A DNA stretch of 64,000 nt from Euclidia mi (taxonomy: Eukaryota > Arthropoda > Insecta > Lepidoptera > Erebidae): NCBI GenBank assembly GCA_944739405.2, contig OX123188.2, positions 63,879,251 through 63,943,250 of the forward strand, read 5' to 3'. The number at the start of each line of letters is the position of its first letter. The first letter of the stretch is position 1. Below are positions 1-9,700 of this stretch, piece by piece. The translations under genes and the position numbers were made by a program. The notes below the pieces were generated by a model that saw only the letters and a program-made list of their open reading frames with translations, was not told the DNA's origin and ran no database searches.

Positions 1-1990
1 GCGGCCTATAACAGAGCCACTTAGGTCTGCAAGAGGGCATACATCAGAGCGGATGCACAGCTCGTTGCACGGTTTGGCCAAGAACTTCTGTCGCACCCTA
101 CGGGAAGCCGTGGATATTGGCGGCTGGCCAAAGCCGTGCAATCCAATTTCTGCCAGTCTTCGCTGCCACCGTTGCGATGCTCTGATGGATCACTGGCTCA
201 TGGGCCGCAAGAGAAAGCTGACTTGCTTGTCAATCTCTTTGCGGCCAACTCCCGAATCGATGACCGTGGTTCGCAGCCGCCATCTATAAACCACTGCGGC
301 CACTCCATGCCTGATGTTCGCATCAGGCAATGCGATGTTCGCGCGATACTGCGGTCTCTCGATGTCCGGAAAGCCAGTGGTCCCGACGGTATCCCAGCGG
401 TTGTTCTTAAGAAATGTGCAGCCGAGTTGTCTCCAACGCTTACACACCTGTATCGCCTGTCTTACTCCTCTGGCGTCGTGCCGCAGGCTTGGAAGGAGGC
501 GAACGTACAACCGATTCCCAAAAAGAGGGATCGTTCTGATCCAGCTAACTATCGACCCATAGCCATCACCCCTATTCTCTGCAAGGTATTCGAACGGATT
601 ATTAACACCCAAATCGTTCGCTACCTAGAAGATCGCTCTCTTATCAATGATCGACAATATGGCTTCAGACCGAAACGATCAACGGGCGACCTTCTAGCGT
701 ATGTCACTCACCTTTGGGGTGAGGCTATGGACAGGCACGGGGAGTCGTTGGCTATCAGCCTCGACATCTCCAAAGCCTTTGATAGAGTATGGCATCGTGC
801 ACTTCTTTCCAAGCTTCCGGCTTACGGCTTGACACCTCGATTGTACAACTGGGTTGCTAGCTTCCTGCATGAACAACGTGTTCGAGTTATTTGCGAAGGT
901 CTAAATTCAAAGTTTATGCACGTAAATGCTGGTGTGTCCCAGGGATCCGTCTTATCGCCCACACTTTTTCTTCTGCATATCAATGATATGCTCACTTTTG
1001 GGAGCATACATTGCTATGCAGATGACAGTACCGTGCATGGGCGGTATCTCGGCCATCCTGCGGCTAAGCAGGCCGACATTGAGGAAAATAGGCGAAAACT
1101 TGTCGCTGAGCTTGACCAGGTTTTGAACAGCATCTCGAATTGGGGTGCTGAAAACATGGTCAAGTTCAACGCCAAGAAGACACAGGTGTGCGCATTTTCA
1201 GCAAAGTTATCTCCATTCCTTCCCCAACCTTCTCTTCTGGACACTCCACTACCGATACATGACGTTCTAAATATACTTGGTATGGACATGCGCCGCAATC
1301 TGAACCAGAGAAACTACATTGAGGGTGTCATTAAATCGGCATCTCGAAAACTCGGAGTCCTGAACAGAGTGAGGAGGTTTTTCACGCCGGAGCAGCTGTG
1401 TCTATTATACAAGACTCAGGTTCGCCCCTGCGTGGAATACTGCTCTCATCTCAGGAACGGCTCCGCTCAGTACCTGCTAGATGTCCTTGATAGGTTGCAG
1501 CGGCGTGCTGTCCGTATCATAGGTGACCTTGAGGCTACTAAGACCCTTGAATCTCTGCAATTACGCAGGGACGTAGCCTCAATGGCTGTCTTTTACCGAT
1601 TGTATCACGGTGAGTGTTCAGAAGAACTCTTTCAACTCATCCCACCCTCTCCTTTCCTATCCCGAACAACACGTGCCGGGTTAAGGTGCCACCCTTATAC
1701 GGTAGATCAGATAGCGTCACGTACGAAAAGGTTCGGTACATCTTATCTTTGCCGTACCATAAAGATGTGGAACTCACTGCCAGCTCACGTGTTTCCTTCC
1801 TCCCTTGATCCTGGGTCCTTTAAGCGGGGCGTGAAAAAGCATCTCTCAAGGCCGTCAAAGTGAGGTCCGTCATGTCACATTGCTTAACCAGCAATTGGGG
1901 ATGGTGGCCTTACCAATAGGACTTCACAGTCAGCTTACCATCAGGCAGCGTGAAGTCAATTTGACAGGTTTTTTTTAATAAAAAAAAAAC
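1..1990 (+). mobile_element. Jockey-superfamily non-LTR retrotransposon, 3' part
   Basis: The 3' portion of a LINE: the end of ORF2 (stop at 1861-1863), a short 3' untranslated stretch, and an A-rich tail at about 1975-1990. The window begins inside ORF2, so the endonuclease domain and any ORF1 lie upstream and cannot be seen. The tail runs straight into a 61-bp tandem repeat. Assignment to the Jockey/CR1 side of the LINE tree rests on the reverse transcriptase and C-terminal motifs and is an inference. Confidence 0.88.
25..1863 (+). CDS. LINE ORF2 reverse transcriptase, C-terminal part (one upstream stop)
   Basis: This is the reverse transcriptase that copies LINE RNA at the target site. 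The frame is open from the window start except for one TAG at 22-24, then open to TGA at 1861-1863. Visible RT blocks are the PIPKK and NYRPIA region near 510-570, YGFRP near 658, the catalytic-Asp block ISLDISKAFD near 760-783, GVSQGSVLSP near 930-960 and the catalytic YADD at 1015-1026. A C-terminal LINE region follows, including RRFFTPEQ and a YKTQVRPCVEY-type block. There is no true start codon in view; 25 is simply the first codon after the stop. The long open frame and intact YADD suggest a fairly young copy, but the in-frame TAG argues that this copy is not fully coding. Confidence 0.88.
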   Translation, partial: VCKRAYIRADAQLVARFGQELLSHPTGSRGYWRLAKAVQSNFCQSSLPPLRCSDGSLAHGPQEKADLLVNLFAANSRIDDRGSQPPSINHCGHSMPDVRIRQCDVRAILRSLDVRKASGPDGIPAVVLKKCAAELSPTLTHLYRLSYSSGVVPQAWKEANVQPIPKKRDRSDPANYRPIAITPILCKVFERIINTQIVRYLEDRSLINDRQYGFRPKRSTGDLLAYVTHLWGEAMDRHGESLAISLDISKAFDRVWHRALLSKLPAYGLTPRLYNWVASFLHEQRVRVICEGLNSKFMHVNAGVSQGSVLSPTLFLLHINDMLTFGSIHCYADDSTVHGRYLGHPAAKQADIEENRRKLVAELDQVLNSISNWGAENMVKFNAKKTQVCAFSAKLSPFLPQPSLLDTPLPIHDVLNILGMDMRRNLNQRNYIEGVIKSASRKLGVLNRVRRFFTPEQLCLLYKTQVRPCVEYCSHLRNGSAQYLLDVLDRLQRRAVRIIGDLEATKTLESLQLRRDVASMAVFYRLYHGECSEELFQLIPPSPFLSRTTRAGLRCHPYTVDQIASRTKRFGTSYLCRTIKMWNSLPAHVFPSSLDPGSFKRGVKKHLSRPSK

Positions 1991-2410
1991 AAGCCTCTAC
2001 TACTGCTATTTTACGTCGATGCTCTATGAGAAGATACTAACATAAACCAACAAGGCTCTACTACTGCTATTTTACGTCGATGCTCTATGAGAAGTTACTA
2101 ACATAAACCAACAAGGCTTTACTACTGCTATTTTACGTCGATGCTTTATGAAAAGATACTAACATAAACCAACAAGGCTCTACTACTGCTATGTTACGTC
2201 GATACTCTATTAGAAGATACTAACATAAACCAACAAGGCTCTACTACTGCTATTTTACGTCGATGCTCTATTAGAAGATACTAATATAAACCGACAAATC
2301 TCTACTACTGCTATTTTACGTTGAAGCTCTCATAGAGCTTATTCACTTAAACCAACAAAGCTCCTGTTTTTTACTTCGATGTTTTGAGAAAATACTTAAA
2401 ACCAACAAGA
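1990..2410. repeat. 61-bp minisatellite, about six to seven units
   Basis: Tandem units begin with CTCTACTACTGCTATTTTAC at about 1995, 2056, 2117, 2178, 2239 and 2300, so the period is 61 bp. One or two degraded units follow to about 2410. The units differ by a few substitutions. The same words (TTTACGTCGAT, AAGGCTCTACTAC) occur once, not in tandem, inside the interspersed repeat at 56370-56460, which suggests that the array grew from the end of that repeat family. Confidence 0.93.
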
Positions 2411-2600
2411 CTAGACAAAAATACGGGTATTTTTACCTTCGGCACTCTCACTCAGGTGACCCTAGAGAAGAAAATCGAACTGTAGGAATAATGCTCCTTT
2501 TTTTAGAATAATAGATATTATGCCAGTCGAGGCTGATCATGCTTCCTTACATTTAGAGCTACACCAGCCGGAAACCACTACACCAACTGCTTCAATTCTA
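2410..2600 (+). repeat. Remnant of an interspersed repeat tail
   Basis: Contains CGGCACTCTCACTCA at about 2439, which is also present at about 56330, just before the words related to the 61-bp unit. It reads as the degraded remainder of the repeat family seen at 56150-56465. No coding potential is visible. Confidence 0.5.
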
Positions 2601-2866
2601 TAGTCTTGATATCAACAGTGTTGTATTTTTTTTAAATCACACAATATACTTAGGTATACGTATAATTACCCACATGTAATGTGTCGTTAGAAAGCCGAGC
2701 GTATAAATGACAAGTGTGCGTACAATTAAAACGGTTAACAACTTCCCGTTGATATTAGTCGCATGGTATGCACATTGTATAAAATGGTAAGTACATTGTG
2801 TTATTGTACTCATGTGCAATAACGTACAGCGGACATTTATAATATAATACTATCGATTTTTTTTTA

Positions 2867-2942
2867 TAGACTCACGCCTGTGTCCGCGAAGGGGTAGGCC
2901 GAGGTGTATCTAATATTACACCCACATTTCGCCATGAATCAT
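2867..2942 (-). mobile_element. SINE-A tail fragment
   Basis: On the minus strand this carries the shared SINE-A 3' end (GGCGAAATGTGGGTGTAATA, then the CACCTCTGCCTACCCCTTCG-like tail and GGCGTGAGTCTATA). Only the tail remains; the tRNA-like head is missing. Confidence 0.8.
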
Positions 2943-3814
2943 ACCATCGATATACCTCATAATTATGAATTTTGAATTTGCAATAAAATGATATAGGAAT
3001 ATATCATTATATGACGGCATTCAACAGAAAACAAAGAGAAGTAGATAGTGTATAATTTAGGTTATGTGTATATACTTATAAAATTCTTACGTTACTAACT
3101 GACTGTCCTGCTGTACAATAATTATTCCAAATAGCAAATAAGGCACCAATCAATGGAAAAGCTGTAAGCTGTATTACTGTATTATTGCCTTTCCAAGTAT
3201 CGAACTTAGGACTCTCGGTGGTATTTATAGAGAGTTAAACTTAAACCATGTAACATTTAAATAGGTAGTAGTTTTGTAGCGTATACTTATCAATTGTATG
3301 AATATTACTGAAGACGTTGCGATGCCCTTTCTTGCAGTGGACCTAATAGATATGGTGAAATTCCCTGAAAGATTTTTAACTGCTTTAAAAACAAGAAAGG
3401 TAAGTTCATCCTGTACGTTTATTTTTTAATATAATACCTATAGGTACTAATGACTACGACAGACCTTACACTTAAATACATTTATCGTTATTTAACCACT
3501 CACGTCAATGTTACACGTGTACGTGTATTTAGTAACGATTCACTTGGTTCATAAATATATTTATAAATACAACTGTCGAGTTAGTGTCACAAAAAATCAT
3601 TACTAGCCGTTCAATAGCTCTACGGAGTATTTCATTTCAGGCGCCTGACGCCTACTAAATTCTAGCGTTGTTGCTGTGTCTCTGCCGCAATTTCAATTAA
3701 GGTGTATTTTCAGTCTTATAGTATAGTCGGTTATCATTATCAGCCAAGGCTGATATTAAGGGTAAGGTGCGATGAGAAATTTGCGATCGTTTCGTTCATC
3801 GTGAGGAAACCTGC

Positions 3815-3960
3815 ATGTCTGAGTGTTCTCCATAATGTTCTCGAAAGACATGTGAAGTCTGCCAACCCGCACTTGGCCAGCGTGGTGGACTATGGCCTTA
3901 CCCTTCTCATACTGAGAAGAGGCCCGTGCCCAGCAGAGGGACAGTAAAGGGCTGATGATG
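3815..3960 (+). mobile_element. Interspersed repeat 3' end (LINE/SINE type)
   Basis: Contains TTCTCGAAAGACATGTGAAG, CTTACCCTTCTCATACTGAG, GGCCCGTGCCCAGCAG and a GATGATGA tail. A second copy with the same words lies at about 56855-56960. GATGATGA-type 3' tails are typical of lepidopteran RTE-like LINE or SINE ends. The parent element cannot be named from this fragment. Confidence 0.7.
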
Positions 3961-4350
3961 ACACTGCGCATGCTAGTGCCGTGGTAAGAGAGTTTAATCC
4001 GTAGATATCACTTATGATTGTAAACTCAAATTTTTGCGCAAATTAATAAAGCCTTATAAACACTGAAATCTTGGTAGTTTCATCGCTGTCACACATACTC
4101 TACATATACGCACACAATCTACAAATTACGACACTGATATTTAAACTTGCGCTGTGCAATCATATAATAGATCTATTATCAAGAGAGTCTTAAACGGCCA
4201 AACCGATAGCTTAAGTATGCTTTAGGAATTGAAGATAATGAGCACGTGAAGGTGAACGTGGATGGATCCATCTAGAGTTGCAGGTTTGGCTCTACTTGAA
4301 ACCCTGTACCACTGTATAATATTATACGCATTTTTATGTTGTAGCACCAT

Positions 4351-4603
4351 AACATAGACTGCCTCCATGGTCCAGTGGATAGCGTATGTGACTGCTGATC
4401 GGCGGTCCCGGGTTCGATTCCCGTGTCGGGCAAAAGTGTTACTGGGTTTTCCGAATTCTCAGTGGCAGTACAGAGTCTGGTGATGTGGCCGGTAACGGCA
4501 ATAGGCTCGCCCCCTAATACGTGGGACCTAAATGGCAAAATGTGGGTGTAATGTTACACCTCTGCCTACCCCTTCGGGGATACAGGCGTGAGTCTATAAA
4601 AAA
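4351..4603 (+). mobile_element. Full-length tRNA-derived SINE (SINE-A, head type 1)
   Basis: The tRNA-like head has an A-box-like GGTCCAGTGGATAGCG and a B box GGTTCGATTCC, so it carries an internal pol III promoter layout. The body has CAATAGGCTCGCCCCCTAAT and ACGTGGGACCT, then the conserved tail CACCTCTGCCTACCCCTTCG, GGGATACAGGCGTGAG and an A run. At least nine full or partial members of this family occur in the window. Confidence 0.92.
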
Positions 4604-4675
4604 AATAGCATCATAAATAACTAGGTAGAGGATGCAGCTATGTAGCCACTTTTTTAATTTAACCGTTTCTGCCTG

Positions 4676-4830
4676 ATCCCGTGGGAATAGCATACAATCT
4701 TCTTAGTGCACCACTACAATCCAAAGGAACATGCACTCCAAATTTCAGCTTCTTGTGCCCAATATATTTGGCTTTGTGTTGCCTGTCTGTCAGTCAGTCA
4801 TTAACGCTAGACTTTTATATTTACAGTTAT
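4676..4830 (-). mobile_element. Diverged Helitron-like repeat copy, minus strand
   Basis: Read on the minus strand it resembles the repeats at 31624-31775 and 53803-54010: CTGACTGACAG, then GAAGCTGAAATTTGGA, then GCACTAAGAAG and CCCACGGGATC. It is clearly more diverged than those two copies. There is no coding content. Confidence 0.6.
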
Positions 4831-4904
4831 GAATCATCCGTTATACTAAGCATTAATCAAATAGTTTCTAGGTAGTAGAGCCTTCCAGATTTCAACATGA
4901 ATCG

Positions 4905-5235
4905 GCATTCATCATCATTATCATCAGCCTTTAACAGTCCACTGCTGGACTAGGCCTCTGCTTTGAAAGGAGGAATTGGCCTACTATACCATGCTGGCCA
5001 AACGGGTTGGTATAGGATTTGTATCAAGTTTTCCTTCTTTTACAGTATTGTTCTCTGCATAATATGGTCCCTGAGTAATACTTGCTCGTTCGAGCCGGCG
5101 CCGCTCGAACGAGCAAGTATTACCCTCTCATAGAATATCGATGACATCAACTTTGTCCGTCCCGCTCCTCCTTCTATTCCCTTCCCATCCTCGCTCGGTT
5201 TCGTTGTTTCTTCACACACCGCCATGTGTACAAGT
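4905..5235 (-). mobile_element. Minus-strand repeat interrupted by a palindrome
   Basis: The minus strand matches the repeat at 45695-45935 on the plus strand: CCTAGTCCAGCAGTGGACTG, CCAGCATGGTATAGTAGGCC and GGGACCATATTATGCAGAGA. The match ends near 5075, where a perfect hairpin (5076-5122) begins. Confidence 0.7.
5076..5122. repeat. Perfect 20-bp inverted repeat, 7-base loop
   Basis: The arm TAATACTTGCTCGTTCGAGC at 5076-5095 is repeated as its exact reverse complement at 5103-5122, around the loop CGGCGCC. It sits inside a SINE-like repeat. Confidence 0.95.
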
Positions 5236-5653
5236 ATGAGCCAGGATTACGGCATCCATCAGGTGGACCACTGGCTTGTCTGTCTATTTCTAGCAACAAA
5301 TATTTAAAATTTGTAATTTTATTAAACTTTGTGTGCCAGGGATCCAGCAAGCAGTCAGGAACTAAAAAAAAAGAAGTGTGATTGATGCTAAGTTACTATT
5401 ATTAATGAGCATTGTGTTAGCACAAAGGTTATTGGATTTTTGTTGATGAGTAAGGCAGTACTGACGGTAAAAAAAATCTGAATTCCTATATCACAAAAGT
5501 GAAATACTCGTCTTTTGTGGTCGCTATATAGAGTATCCAGCTAGGCAAAGCTATTTTATTAGAAGTGTTGTTCCAGTTACCTACCGATGTTGCTATACAT
5601 ATACCTATTATTGGTTTTCGTTAATTTCAAAATACAAAATGAGTAGTTTCTTT

Positions 5654-5964
5654 AATAGGGTAGTTTCCAGGGTCAAAATAATTAAATTTTATTTAGTCCG
5701 TATTTTAGATTATAAAAAAAATATTGGACATGTATTTTTTCTTTTTTCGATTAAATAAAAAACATCAAAGATATAGCCCATTAAAGTTACGTATGACGTC
5801 ACCTAGTGCGAAAAAATGCAGCACGGCGTGACGTTATACGTAACTTTAATGAGCTATATCTTGGTAATTTTTGGTTTAATTTACAAATAAAAAAATACGT
5901 ATCGCTTATTTTTGAATAATCTAAAGGACGGACTTATAAATTTTTTTTCGTCAACTAGCCTATT
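5654..5964. mobile_element. MITE-1, copy 1 (palindromic)
   Basis: A 311-bp element starting AATAGGGTAGTT and ending AACTAGCCTATT, which are imperfect inverted ends. Its centre is also palindromic: TTAAAGTTACGTATGACGTC is mirrored by GACGTTATACGTAACTTTAA. A nearly identical copy lies at 15863-16172 in the same orientation. It has no open reading frame. Confidence 0.88.
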
Positions 5965-6589
5965 TATAAGAAACACCTTTTCATTCAACGATTTTATTAT
6001 TGAAGGGTAGATGTGTCGTATATCCAAAAAATGGATTCCTTGTGTCCGTAATTTGAACGATTGTGAAATTATTAGTGCAAAAAAATATATATTGAAACTT
6101 GGTGTTTAAGTTGCCTTCCTTAATAAATCATAACAATTAAACAGGTGTTTGGCGCGAGTAGGAATGCACTGGCACAGAGACAGTAGCCAACCGACCATTT
6201 GAACCACTGTGTCATTCGCGCTGTAAAAATAGTTGGACTTGTACCGGAGATTGATTCATATTTCAGCTGTGTCGTATTTCGATTATCATAGATATTGTTG
6301 AATATGCAAATAGGCCAATATAAATTGCTAATTGGTGGTCTTGAGAATTTATAGTCGGTGCAGCGGTCTTGGAAATAAAAAAATCTGAATGCAGGAAAAA
6401 TCCAATAATATGACTTAGTATGACGGAAGACGAGTTTTCAAATGGCACGAGAAGGCAATTACCCGCACTGCATTAATATTATCAACCGTTATTAAATTCA
6501 CCGAACGCAACATTAACGAATAATTAGATGGGGAAATTTGTCGAGTTGGTCATGCGTGGTAACGCTTTCGTTTTCTTAGGACACGGGAG

Positions 6590-6765
6590 ACACGTCTACC
6601 GGCGCGCGGCGCGGCGGTCAGCGAGTGGAGTCTCCACCCCTACAGCCGCGTAGCTTCGTGATCGCACCGTGACGCTCCCTCGTTCAGTCGACAAGCGGAC
6701 TCCTCACGTGTCTTACGTTCAACTATCATGTAAATATAGTGCGTTCATCAAGTGATTATTTCAGC
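6590..6765 (+). promoter_or_regulatory. Probable core promoter and 5' UTR of the low-complexity secreted protein gene
   Basis: A local GC-rich island just upstream of the start codon contains the arthropod initiator TCAGT at 6684-6688, 78 bases before the ATG at 6766. No TATA box is seen at the expected distance. The transcription start is inferred, not shown. Confidence 0.5.
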
Positions 6766-9700
6766 ATGTATCACAAAGCGTGGTTTTGTGCTATAATAGC
6801 ACTACTCGTTATATGTAATGATGTTTATGCGAAGAAAGTTAAGAAAAATAAACGACCGAAGGAACAAGAGGATCCTACTACTTTACAACCCAGCGTGGTC
6901 GCGTATTCGACCTTTGGATTTAACGACGTTGGATCGTATGACGGTTTTGTGCCGACTTCGCCGGAGTACTCCAGTTTTCTCAGTGGTGTTAATCAGGAAT
7001 CTTCGACGCGATTATACGGCCCTGCATTTCCGAGCGCCGTTGATTCGACGGGCTTTAGTGGCAATTATGGCTCGCAATCGTTTGAAGGACAAGCTTTCGG
7101 CATGAATGAGGATGCAGCTGGTCAACCGGGTATGTCACAATACACATCTAACTCAATGAATTTTATGAACCATCCTAATTTTGCTTCGAATGGTGAACAA
7201 AACAAAAATAATGATTCTGAGGACGTAAACAGTCAAAATGCCCAGGAATCAGACGCCCCAATATATGGCACAAAAATAGGTGCCAGACATAAAAATAGAC
7301 CAAATATGAATCAAAACAACAACGCTGACTTTGGGGTTCAAAATAATGGGTTCTCAAATGCACCCAATAATAATAATTTTAATTTCAACCAAGACACAGA
7401 GCTCACGCATGAGAAACCAGCATTCAATGAGTTAAATTCGAATTATCAAAGTCCTAGCAGTTATGTTCCAAGTTTTGGGCCACAAGAAAATGAGGACTAT
7501 GGAAAACCAGATTCGTTTAACTCAAATGCACAGAATGTGTTAAACTTTCCAAGAGTAGTTGATTTTACAAAGCTTAGCAACAAGTATTATCCTACAGATC
7601 TGGATACGAGTAAAATAACGTCAGAAAGCATAAAACACTCTAACCAACAAATGGCTATAGTAGATGCTCAAATAGATAATAGCTTTACAAATACATTGAA
7701 TAATAATAAGTTTGGTGATAATTTACAAACGTCATTTGGGGAGCCCTTTAATTTTAAAAATAATGAAGAATCATCTAACAAAAATGCATTTAAATCAAAT
7801 TCATTTTTCGAACCCGATTTCACAAATAAGCATGTCGCGTCACATTACAAACATATTGAAACTACTACGAAAAAACCAGATCATAAAAAGAAAATAAAAC
7901 ACAAGCCTTGGAGCTCGGGTAATTATAGCAACGCATTTAAAGATTGGAAAGATATATCAGCCTCATCCTCATCGTCTGTAAATGGTTATGGATATTCAAC
8001 AAACTATAGCAATATGAACTTTAAATATGACGTCAGCGAGCCTAAAAAACCATTTCACCATGAAGAAATAGTACCAGCGAGCAGTAACATAGTTGATTTG
8101 ACTAATTACCATTATCCTGAAAAGGATTACAATAATTTTAAGAAAATGCCCGAATATCCGAACGAGGACGAATATCCGAGTGAATCAATATATAAAGATA
8201 GATTTAAATCGAATGATTATTTAAACCAATTCAAAAATTCTTTTAGTAATCCACAAACAACGACTAGCTCTTATTGGGGAAGTAGTTTCAAGACTTCCGA
8301 TTATTCATCTTTCTCTGAGCATCCTAAGAAGCATCAGTACAGTGCCACAGAAATTAACCACGACGATGTAGTAACTATTCCAAAACGACCGAACAAGTTT
8401 GGTTACAATAAAGTTTCACAAAACAAACAAATAGATTGGCCGACGTCACATTATAGACCCCAAAAGTTAAATAGACCAATTCACGATTGGCACAAAGATT
8501 TTCTGGATACTCGATACAAATCAGAGGAGGACCTACTAGGGCTGAGAACACATGATACCTCACATCCGTCTTATTTACCGACATATAAACCAAGTACTAA
8601 CGTTGTTGATAATGATCACGATTTCCAACAACTGGTTGAGAAATGGAAACAGTCCTACATTAAGACGAAATATAAAGATGTACCAGTTCGGGATTACGAA
8701 GGCTACGGATCTGAAGTAAAGCATTACCACGTGCCCGTACCGAAACCATACCCGGTAAGTGAACTCTTTTATTGCTTGTTATAGATGTAATTAATGTAAA
8801 TTTAAATGGAGCTTAGAATGCCTTAATAGTCACTTTGTGTATAATTGAACAATAAAAAAGGTATGATATGATGGAATGCGGATCGGAAAACCAGACATCT
8901 CACGTCGCGCACTAATTTCCTCGGACTTGGTCAGTAAAATGATGCGCGCGTGTGCCCGGGAGAAATCATGTAATACAATACATGATTGGGTTTATCAGCC
9001 GCACGAGAACTAGTATAGAGTTTAATGCATGAGTAGTATAACTGTTGAGTTGTATGCTTGCTTAGCTTGTTCAAGTTTGTTTGAAAATGTTCTTATGTAA
9101 TTGTAAAAGAAATGGAAATGACTAAGTATAGTCAGATGGTTGATTTAAGTAGTAGTTGGGCGCCATTAATGAGCTCGTCGACCTGAAGTCACGCTACATT
9201 AGTCGCTATTGTAAGTAGTGAAAGCAATAACTAGTCAGCTTATCCAGTCAAAGAAAACAGGGCTGATGACCTTATTGCCTATACTATCACACTATGCATC
9301 TATTTCAACCAGCTTATGTCACAATATAGACAGGTACAGGACAGCCAATACTTATTCTGATATCGATACAAAATTTTGGGTAAGGAATTAGTAATGCGCT
9401 TATTATTTGTTATACCATTAGTCATCAAATTATTACGCCCATAACTAAAACTTGAAAAGTAAGTAATTCGCGCTGTACAGTAGGTTAACTGTTAACCCAG
9501 CCTGCACACCAGTCTGTTGGTATCTCCACTATACTATAACACGAAAATTACTTGGTAGTCATAAAGTAGGTTGTGAGCATGCCTAAGTAAATGCATCGCC
9601 AAAGAGAAACATTATTTTATACCTATAAAGAAAATACATTTTGCTTGTTATGATTCCGTTCATTAGTTCGTCAGAGGGCAATTTTAATTCTTTGAAACTC

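Larger units (their letters stand above)
2600..6590. other. Intergenic stretch with repeat fragments, no gene
   Basis: No supported gene. It holds SINE and other repeat fragments (listed separately at 2867, 3815, 4351, 4676, 4905 and 5654) in AT-rich sequence. Short open frames here run through repeats or lack coding character. Confidence 0.6.

Noticed and set aside
1990..2410. CRISPR-like array of regular repeats
   Set aside because: The whole 61-bp unit is conserved, with no unique spacers, and the context is a eukaryotic genome; it is a minisatellite.
4372..4431. tRNA gene suggested by A and B boxes
   Set aside because: The same A/B-box head recurs at 16581 and 59669 with a common non-tRNA body and tail, so these are tRNA-derived SINEs. 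The heads at 34437 and 44472 were judged the same way.
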